This document shows positions 1 to 4,160 of a DNA stretch of 5,882 nt, in pieces. This DNA is from Bacillota bacterium. GTDB lineage: Bacteria > Bacillota > Clostridia > Acetivibrionales > DSM-2933. Made by a program: the position numbers and the translations under genes. The notes below the pieces were generated by a model. It made no database searches. It had not been told where the DNA came from and saw only the letters and a list, made by a program, of their open reading frames with translations. Positions within the stretch are counted from its first letter, which is position 1, and each line of letters opens with the position of its first letter. The stretch spans positions 1 to 5,882 of the forward strand of contig JAEZNF010000512.1 of assembly GCA_023441845.1 (NCBI GenBank), written 5' to 3'.

Positions 1-165
1 TGCTTACTCCTTAATTTTATTGAAAATTCTACTGAGTCAATGCAAAAGAATGCATGGATTAAAGATGAAGAGGCAATACCTTATGAAGAGCTGGTACCAG
101 GTTATTACAAACATATTGAGCTGCATATTGAGCATTTTAATAAAAGAAAAGAAGAGATATCATAA
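1..165 (+). CDS. C-terminal end of an unidentified protein, possibly DinB-like (5' truncated by window edge)
   Basis: Frame 1 is open from the first base to a TAA at 163-165, giving 54 visible residues with no start in view. The visible part ends with a charged, histidine-rich amphipathic helix (PGYYKHIELHIEHFNKRKEE). The spacing of its histidines (KHIELHIEHF) resembles the last helix of DinB/YfiT-superfamily four-helix bundle proteins, where a His near the C-terminus helps bind a metal ion. That resemblance is from memory of the family and rests on one short segment, so the family call is weak. The composition (AT-rich, many Lys, Glu and Ile) fits a real coding end. No convincing terminator follows the stop, so transcription may run on into the leader at 166-312. 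Confidence 0.6.
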   Translation, partial: CLLLNFIENSTESMQKNAWIKDEEAIPYEELVPGYYKHIELHIEHFNKRKEEIS

Positions 166-189
166 AAGTTTTTTGATTCTGTATTGAAT

Positions 190-210
190 GCGATAAAGAT
201 TTTACATCGC
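190..210 (+). other. Small hairpin overlapping repeat arm A
   Basis: GCGAT at 190-194 can pair with ATCGC at 206-210 around an 11-base loop. The loop contains most of arm A of the long inverted repeat (198-207), and the right stem shares two bases with it. In RNA this hairpin and the A/A' pairing would compete, which is the arrangement expected of a structural switch. A 5-bp stem is common by chance, so this is recorded only because of that overlap. Confidence 0.3.
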
Positions 211-264
211 GCTTCAATTTCCTTGATACAATATCACGAAAATAAAATTTTTCAATGTAAAATC
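198..264. repeat. Perfect 10-bp inverted repeat (outer arm pair A/A')
   Basis: GATTTTACAT at 198-207 is the exact reverse complement of ATGTAAAATC at 255-264, with 47 bases between the arms. The right arm lies inside the loop of the second inverted repeat (233-275) and abuts that repeat's right arm, so the two pairs interlock. In RNA this is a pseudoknot-type order (A, B, A', B'). In DNA it could be a set of operator half-sites. The match is directly visible; any function is inference. Confidence 0.85.
224..232 (+). promoter_or_regulatory. Possible extended -10 promoter for the thioesterase-MFS genes
   Basis: TGATACAAT fits the extended -10 pattern TGnTATAAT with one mismatch in the hexamer (TACAAT). 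There is no good -35 hexamer at 16-18 bp; the nearest, TTTACA at 201-206, is 20 bp from the hexamer. Transcription would start near 239, inside the left arm of the 233-275 repeat, so a protein bound there could block it. Other AT-rich hexamers nearby, TAAAAT at 243 and 258, are alternatives. Confidence 0.35.
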
Positions 265-275
265 ATTTTCGTGAT
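233..275. repeat. Perfect 11-bp inverted repeat (inner arm pair B/B')
   Basis: ATCACGAAAAT at 233-243 is the exact reverse complement of ATTTTCGTGAT at 265-275, with a 21-base spacer. The arm centres are 32 bp apart, close to three helical turns, which would place both arms on the same DNA face. The stem is AT-rich and only three Ts follow it, so it is a poor intrinsic terminator. It lies just downstream of a possible extended -10 element (224-232) and 37 bases before the thioesterase start codon, where a repressor operator or a leader-RNA hairpin could act. Confidence 0.85.
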
Positions 276-312
276 TTACATAATTTAAGAATACAGCAAG
301 GAGTGTCATAAA

Positions 313-1086
313 ATGTCTGAAAGAAGTTTTGTTAAGGAATTTGACGTTCACTACTATGAAGTAAACAGGCATAAGGAAGCTGAGCCTGTTACAATTTTAA
401 ATTACCTGGAAGAAACGGCTATTTCACATTCATATCAAGTAGGATTGGGAATAGATAAATTAATGGCCGAAGGGGTTGTATGGGTGCTCAGCAGGTGGAT
501 GGTAAATGTGGAAAGGTATCCTATGTATGGACAAAAGGTTTCTGTTGAAACCTGGCCGTCAGGCTTTGACCGTTTCATTGCAAACAGGGAGTTCCTTATT
601 AGAAATGAAAATAACGAAATAATTGCAAGAGCATCATCTGTCTGGGTACTTATTAATTTTGACAAGCGCAGGCCGACGAGAATACCGCAGGAATTCGGTG
701 AGCTTTATGGAATAAACAATACGAAGGTTTGTACTTTTGCTTCCGATGATGAAAAAATTCCGGAGGGAGCTTATATTGAAAAAGAACTGGCTATAATGAG
801 AAGTGACATTGATACAAACGGCCATGTAAACAACAAGAAGTATATGGGATGGCTTCTTGAAACACTGCCTGAAGAGGTATACCTTAATTACAGCCTTTCA
901 ACGTTCGATGTCAAGTATAAAAAGGAAATTAATTCGGGTTGTGTCATTTGCAGAGCTTATCCCGCTAAGTCCGAGCAGGACGAAGAATTAGGGTATATGC
1001 ACAAAATAATTGATGGAGGTTCGGGAACAATATTAGCTGAAGCTGTTACTAAGTGGCGAAAGAACCTTACAGGAAAGACAATGTGA
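313..1086 (+). CDS. Acyl-ACP thioesterase, bacterial FatA/FatB-like double hotdog enzyme
   Basis: The 257-residue product belongs to the acyl-ACP thioesterase family (Pfam Acyl-ACP_TE), cytoplasmic enzymes that hydrolyse acyl-ACP to free fatty acid and ACP and so end fatty-acid synthesis. Two hotdog domains are visible. The first (about 3-135) has the helix NYLEETAISHS at 30-40 and the strand region EGVVWVLSRW. The second (about 150-250) carries the active-site block DIDTNGHVNN at 165-174, with Asp167, Asn169 and His171 matching the conserved DxNxHVNN of plant FatA/FatB. Further on, YKKEI at 202-206 supplies the conserved Glu205. Plant enzymes have a Cys right after this Glu; here it is Ile206, as seen in some bacterial members. 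Length is normal for bacterial enzymes, which lack the plant transit peptide. The ATG start at 313 has AAGGAG at 298-303, nine bases upstream. The gene is followed after one base by an MFS exporter gene. Chain-length preference cannot be read from the sequence. Confidence 0.93.
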   Translation: MSERSFVKEFDVHYYEVNRHKEAEPVTILNYLEETAISHSYQVGLGIDKLMAEGVVWVLSRWMVNVERYPMYGQKVSVETWPSGFDRFIANREFLIRNENNEIIARASSVWVLINFDKRRPTRIPQEFGELYGINNTKVCTFASDDEKIPEGAYIEKELAIMRSDIDTNGHVNNKKYMGWLLETLPEEVYLNYSLSTFDVKYKKEINSGCVICRAYPAKSEQDEELGYMHKIIDGGSGTILAEAVTKWRKNLTGKTM

Positions 1087-1087
1087 C

Positions 1088-2335
1088 ATGAGTGATAAAA
1101 GTAGAATCAAAACCAATCTGAATAACCCGTTTACAGCTCTAAAGCATAAAAACTTCAGGTATTACTGGTTCGGGATGTGTATTTCCCTTATAGGTACATG
1201 GATGCAAAATACCGCGCAACCCTGGCTGGCATATAAACTTACCGGCTCACCGTTTTTATTAAGCCTGGTGGGAGCTGTTCAGTTTACGCCGGTGCTTCTG
1301 TTCTCACTATTTGCAGGAGTTATTATTGATAGATTCCCCAAAAAGAAGATTCTATTTTTTACTCAATCGGTGTCTTTGATAATTTCCCTCCTGCTTGCTG
1401 TGCTGATAATAACCGGATATGTAAGGTACTGGCATATATTGGTTCTGGCGGGTACCTTGGGTATGGTGAATACCCTGGATATGCCCACCCGGCAATCCTT
1501 TGTAATTGAGCTGGTTGGAAAGGAAGACTTAATGAATGCCATTGCTCTGAATTCTTCCGCTTTCAATCTGGCAAGAATTATTGGACCTGCAGTTGCTGCC
1601 ATATTAATGGGGGCTGCAGGAATTGCCTCTTGCTTTTTTGCAAATTCGGCCAGCTTTGCTGCTGTAGTTTGCGGATTAATATTAGTGAAGCCGCTTTCGG
1701 CATCACACAATCGTAAAACGGGAAGTAATATTAATGTTATTGGAGAAATAAAAGACGGGCTCAGATATATGTTTCATAAAAAAATTCTAATTCAGACATT
1801 ATTGGCTGTAGCTGTAGTCGGAACGTTTGCCATGAATTTCAATGTCCTTGTTCCGGTATTCACGATAGAGGTATTGAAACAGGAGGAAGCCGGTTTCGGC
1901 CTTTTGATGTCGTTTGTAGGTGTCGGATCATTTATAGGGGCAATGGTTATCGCGTCTATGAGCAAGCACGGCCCGCAGAAATTTGTTTTAATCGGAGTGC
2001 CCTTTATTTTATCCATGTTTTTGATTTTAACAGGTATTACAAGCGTATACATCCTGACAGGATTGTGTCTTGCAGCTTCAGGGATGTTGTTTGTGTCGTT
2101 CAGCTCAACTGCAAATTCTACAATGCAGCTTAATACAAATGATGAATACCGGGGACGGGTAATGAGTGCTTATTCTCTAGTTTTCGGAGGAACTGTGCCT
2201 ATAGGCAACCTTTATGCAGGCTTCATATCGGAACATTTCGGCCCAAGGGCGGGTTTTATCGCGTGCGGTTCAATCATAACAGTCTTATTGTTTGTCATAC
2301 TGAATTCCAGCAGGAGAAAAATGCATATAAATTGA
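1088..2335 (+). CDS. MFS exporter, MFS_3/EntS-type 12-helix permease
   Basis: The 415-residue product is an integral membrane protein of the major facilitator superfamily, with about twelve hydrophobic segments between residues 25 and 405 and a central cytoplasmic loop near 200-232. Family marks are the opening FTALKHKNFRYYWFG with SLIGTWMQNTAQPWL (33-47), motif A as GVIIDRFPKKK (77-87), the DMPTRQSFVIELV block (131-143), ALNSSAFNLARIIGPA (153-168), and a late GRVMSAYSLVFGGTVPIGNLYAG (356-378). These are typical of the MFS_3 group, which contains the enterobactin exporter EntS and macrolide-efflux-like proteins, so proton-driven export of a small lipophilic or siderophore-like molecule is expected. 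The substrate is unknown. The ATG lies one base after the thioesterase TGA, with a modest ribosome site AGGAAAG at 1071-1077 inside that gene, so the two are probably co-transcribed and translationally coupled. Export of a thioesterase-derived product is inference. Confidence 0.9.
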   Translation: MSDKSRIKTNLNNPFTALKHKNFRYYWFGMCISLIGTWMQNTAQPWLAYKLTGSPFLLSLVGAVQFTPVLLFSLFAGVIIDRFPKKKILFFTQSVSLIISLLLAVLIITGYVRYWHILVLAGTLGMVNTLDMPTRQSFVIELVGKEDLMNAIALNSSAFNLARIIGPAVAAILMGAAGIASCFFANSASFAAVVCGLILVKPLSASHNRKTGSNINVIGEIKDGLRYMFHKKILIQTLLAVAVVGTFAMNFNVLVPVFTIEVLKQEEAGFGLLMSFVGVGSFIGAMVIASMSKHGPQKFVLIGVPFILSMFLILTGITSVYILTGLCLAASGMLFVSFSSTANSTMQLNTNDEYRGRVMSAYSLVFGGTVPIGNLYAGFISEHFGPRAGFIACGSIITVLLFVILNSSRRKMHIN

Positions 2336-2375
2336 GAAGAATTATTTTTGCGAAAACCATACCGTGAACTGTTCG

Positions 2376-2381
2376 TATAAT
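2376..2381 (+). promoter_or_regulatory. Possible promoter (-10 TATAAT) for the ABC exporter genes
   Basis: A perfect TATAAT stands in the 78-base gap after the MFS gene, 32 bases before the ABC ATPase ATG; transcription would start near 2388. No good -35 hexamer lies at 16-19 bp. TTGCGA at 2348-2353 is 22 bp away, too far for unaided sigma-A recognition. A short palindrome, GAACtGTTC at 2366-2374, ends one base before the -10. A weak -35 plus a nearby palindrome would fit an activator-dependent promoter. Without it, the ABC genes would depend on readthrough from the MFS gene, after which I see no terminator. Confidence 0.45.
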
Positions 2382-2400
2382 ATTTTAATGTTCCAAAGAG

Positions 2401-2405
2401 GGAGG
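2401..2405 (+). promoter_or_regulatory. Ribosome binding site that sets the ABC ATPase start
   Basis: GGAGG at 2401-2405 ends eight bases before ATG 2414, an ideal distance. It ends only two bases before the in-frame GTG at 2408, too close for initiation. The ATG is therefore chosen. Confidence 0.85.
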
Positions 2406-2413
2406 TAGTGAAA

Positions 2414-3301
2414 ATGAATGTTATTCAGACTAAAAATCTTAATAAAAATTACGGAAAATCCAGAGGGATAATTGATGTTAATCTCAGTATCAATGAAGGA
2501 GAGGTTTTCGGATTTATAGGCCCGAATGGGGCGGGAAAATCAACTACAATAAGAACGCTGCTCAATTTTATTCATCCATCGGGAGGAAGTGCAGAGATAT
2601 TTGGAAAAGACTGCTTTACCCGGAGTGAGGAAATTAAGAAGGAGATTGGCTACCTACCTGCGGATGTAAACTATTATGATGACATGCGGGTAAAAGACCT
2701 GCTTTCGTATTCAGCCAAGTTTTATAAAAAAGATTGTTCAAAAAGAATAAATGAATTGACGGAAATTTTCGGAGTTGAGATAAATAAGAAGATAGACTCG
2801 CTTTCTACCGGAAATAAGAAGAAGGTGGCGATAGTTCAAGCGCTCCTACATGAGCCGAGGCTTCTGATCCTTGATGAGCCTACAGGGGGACTTGATCCCT
2901 TGATGCAGAATAAGTTTTTTGAGGTTCTAAAAGAGGAAAACAAAAAAGGCGTTACCATATTTTTTTCATCACATATTTTAAGTGAAGTGCAGAAAATGTG
3001 CAGCAGGGTGGCAATCATTAAAGAGGGCAGGATACTTAAGGTTGGAGCAGTTGAAGATCTTACCGGTAACAAGTTCAAGAAGGTCAAGGTTGAATTTAAA
3101 AACGAGCAAACGACAGAAAGCTTCAAATTGAGCGGTATGAGGGATGCAAAACTCATAGAAAAAGGTATTGAGTTCCTATTTAGCGGAAGAATGGATGAAA
3201 TGCTGAGGAAGTTTAATGAAATGGAAGTAGAAAACCTCTGGATAGAGGAACCTTCGCTTGAAGAGGTGTTTATGCATTATTATGAAAAGGAGGGGAACTG
3301 A
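2414..3301 (+). CDS. ABC transporter ATP-binding protein, BcrA/ABC-2 exporter type
   Basis: The 295-residue product is the cytoplasmic ATPase of an ABC-2 type exporter and would work as a dimer with the permease encoded next. Walker A is GPNGAGKST (36-44), the signature is LSTGNKKK (130-137), Walker B is LLILDEPTGGLD (150-161), and the switch histidine is His187 in SSHILSEVQ. All ATP-handling residues are present. Two features depart from the textbook: the signature is LSTGN instead of LSGGQ, and the Q-loop position reads GYLPADVNYYDDM with no Gln. Both are usual in the BcrA/YtrB-like branch. After the ATPase core (about 1-215) comes an extension ending in EEPSLEEVFMHYY (278-290), the C-terminal motif typical of ABC-2 ATPases. 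The in-frame GTG at 2408 is rejected because of ribosome-site spacing. The stop is one base before the permease ATG, indicating one transcript and coupled translation. Bacitracin-like resistance is known for relatives, but the substrate here is unknown. Confidence 0.93.
   Translation: MNVIQTKNLNKNYGKSRGIIDVNLSINEGEVFGFIGPNGAGKSTTIRTLLNFIHPSGGSAEIFGKDCFTRSEEIKKEIGYLPADVNYYDDMRVKDLLSYSAKFYKKDCSKRINELTEIFGVEINKKIDSLSTGNKKKVAIVQALLHEPRLLILDEPTGGLDPLMQNKFFEVLKEENKKGVTIFFSSHILSEVQKMCSRVAIIKEGRILKVGAVEDLTGNKFKKVKVEFKNEQTTESFKLSGMRDAKLIEKGIEFLFSGRMDEMLRKFNEMEVENLWIEEPSLEEVFMHYYEKEGN
3286..3293 (+). promoter_or_regulatory. Strong ribosome binding site that sets the permease start
   Basis: AAAGGAGG, a near-full anti-16S match, lies in the last codons of the ATPase gene, nine bases before ATG 3303. 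It decides for this start over the longer frame beginning at ATG 3258, whose extra 15 residues (MKRCLCIIMKRRGTD) overlap the ATPase gene and read as out-of-frame sequence. Confidence 0.88.
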
Positions 3302-3302
3302 T

Positions 3303-4112
3303 ATGATAATCTTTCAAAGGGAAGTGAAAAGAAACTTTAAATCATTTACCATCTGGACGGTATTGATGCTTGTAATGTTTATTTATATGGCTTATATGTA
3401 TCCTAGCATGGCTGATCCGGAACAGGCAGAAAAAATTCAAGACTTTATAAAGGCGTTTCCGGAGGGCTTTCTGAAGTCATTTAATATTGACATAATGATG
3501 AACCTTGACGATGTAACAAGCTATTTTGCAGGCGAAGGATATGTTTTCTGGCTTTTATTCGGCAGCATATATTCAATGATACTTGCTTCAGGGATTTTGT
3601 CGAAGGAAGAAAGCGATAAAACGGCGGAGTTTTTACTGTCCAAGCCTGTAAAAAGAAACACGGTAGTAACAGCCAAACTCCTAAATGTATTTTTTTATAT
3701 ATTTTCTTTTAATTTCGTACTTAGCCTGGGATCATATGTTTCCTGTGAAATTGTAAAAACGGATAAGTTCTCCAGGGATATGCTTGTTCTTCTCTGTGTG
3801 GGGGCTTTTCTGGTACAGCTGACGTTTGCGGCGGTAGGCTTTTTGATATCTGTATTTGTTGTAAAAACAAAAAGCGTAATCCCTATAGCTATAGGGGTAG
3901 TATTGGGTACTTATTTTCTGAATTCTCTTGCGGGTATGACAGAAAAGACTGAAAACTTTAAATACCTGACCCCATTTAAATATGTGGATGCAAGGGATAT
4001 TCTAACGGATAAAAGCCTGAATCCGGTATATCTCCTGATTATTTCCGCTGTAATAGTAGTATCGATTGTTATGACATACGTGTTTTATAACAGGAAGGAT
4101 ATCAGAAACTGA
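3303..4112 (+). CDS. ABC-2 type permease subunit, membrane partner of the upstream ATPase
   Basis: The 269-residue product is an integral membrane protein with about six helices, near 16-34, 79-99, 127-148, 160-187, 190-208 and 241-262. It has a short basic N-terminus (MIIFQREVKRNFKSF) and an extracellular stretch of about 45 residues after helix 1. The cytoplasmic segment KEESDKTAEFLLSKPVKRN (101-119) matches the E...T.EFLLs.PvsR pattern of ABC-2 permeases (ABC2_membrane_2/BcrB-like), where it forms the coupling region facing the ATPase. The gene follows the ATPase by one base and has its own strong ribosome site, so the two should be made in matched amounts. A likely assembly is two ATPases and two copies of this permease. 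The exported compound is unknown; peptides, antibiotics and lipids are handled by relatives. The start at 3303 is preferred to 3258. An exact 16-bp palindrome lies within the gene at 3881-3896. Confidence 0.9.
   Translation: MIIFQREVKRNFKSFTIWTVLMLVMFIYMAYMYPSMADPEQAEKIQDFIKAFPEGFLKSFNIDIMMNLDDVTSYFAGEGYVFWLLFGSIYSMILASGILSKEESDKTAEFLLSKPVKRNTVVTAKLLNVFFYIFSFNFVLSLGSYVSCEIVKTDKFSRDMLVLLCVGAFLVQLTFAAVGFLISVFVVKTKSVIPIAIGVVLGTYFLNSLAGMTEKTENFKYLTPFKYVDARDILTDKSLNPVYLLIISAVIVVSIVMTYVFYNRKDIRN
3881..3896. repeat. Exact 16-bp palindrome inside the permease gene
   Basis: CCCTATAGCTATAGGG is a perfect palindrome with no spacer. It encodes the core of IPIAIG in a membrane helix of the permease (residues 193-198). 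It could be a chance result of codon choice or a protein-binding site; nothing around it settles the question. Confidence 0.6.
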
Positions 4113-4160
4113 AGATTCATGGTGATTGGTGGCTTGTAAAGAATAATTTTGATAGTTGTT
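4113..4160. other. Short gap between convergent genes without a visible terminator
   Basis: These 48 bases separate the stop of the permease gene (plus strand) from the stop of the PAS-GGDEF-EAL gene (minus strand). I see no GC-rich hairpin followed by a T-run in either direction. Transcripts from both sides may therefore overlap, unless termination is Rho-dependent or lies inside the facing gene. Confidence 0.5.

Noticed and set aside
201..232. TTTACA (201-206) paired with TACAAT (227-232) as a standard promoter
   Set aside because: The spacing is 20 bp, too long for normal sigma-A recognition, so only the extended -10 reading is kept as a candidate.
166..275. Intrinsic terminator after the partial first gene
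   Set aside because: The T-run at 169-174 has no GC-rich stem before it, and the 190-210 and 233-275 stems are not followed by a T-run.
435..825. Minus-strand open frames opposite the thioesterase gene
   Set aside because: They overlap the conserved thioesterase coding sequence and encode no recognisable protein.
1363..2052. Minus-strand open frames opposite the MFS gene (1363-1710, 1792-2052)
   Set aside because: They are antisense shadows of a well-supported membrane protein gene, without ribosome sites or family motifs.
2408..2413. GTG at 2408 as the start of the ABC ATPase
   Set aside because: Only two bases separate it from GGAGG; ATG 2414 is eight bases away and fits the family N-terminus.
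3258..3302. ATG at 3258 as the start of the permease
   Set aside because: It would overlap the ATPase gene by 44 bases, adds a 15-residue stretch unlike the family, and lacks a good ribosome site. ATG 3303 has AAAGGAGG nine bases upstream.
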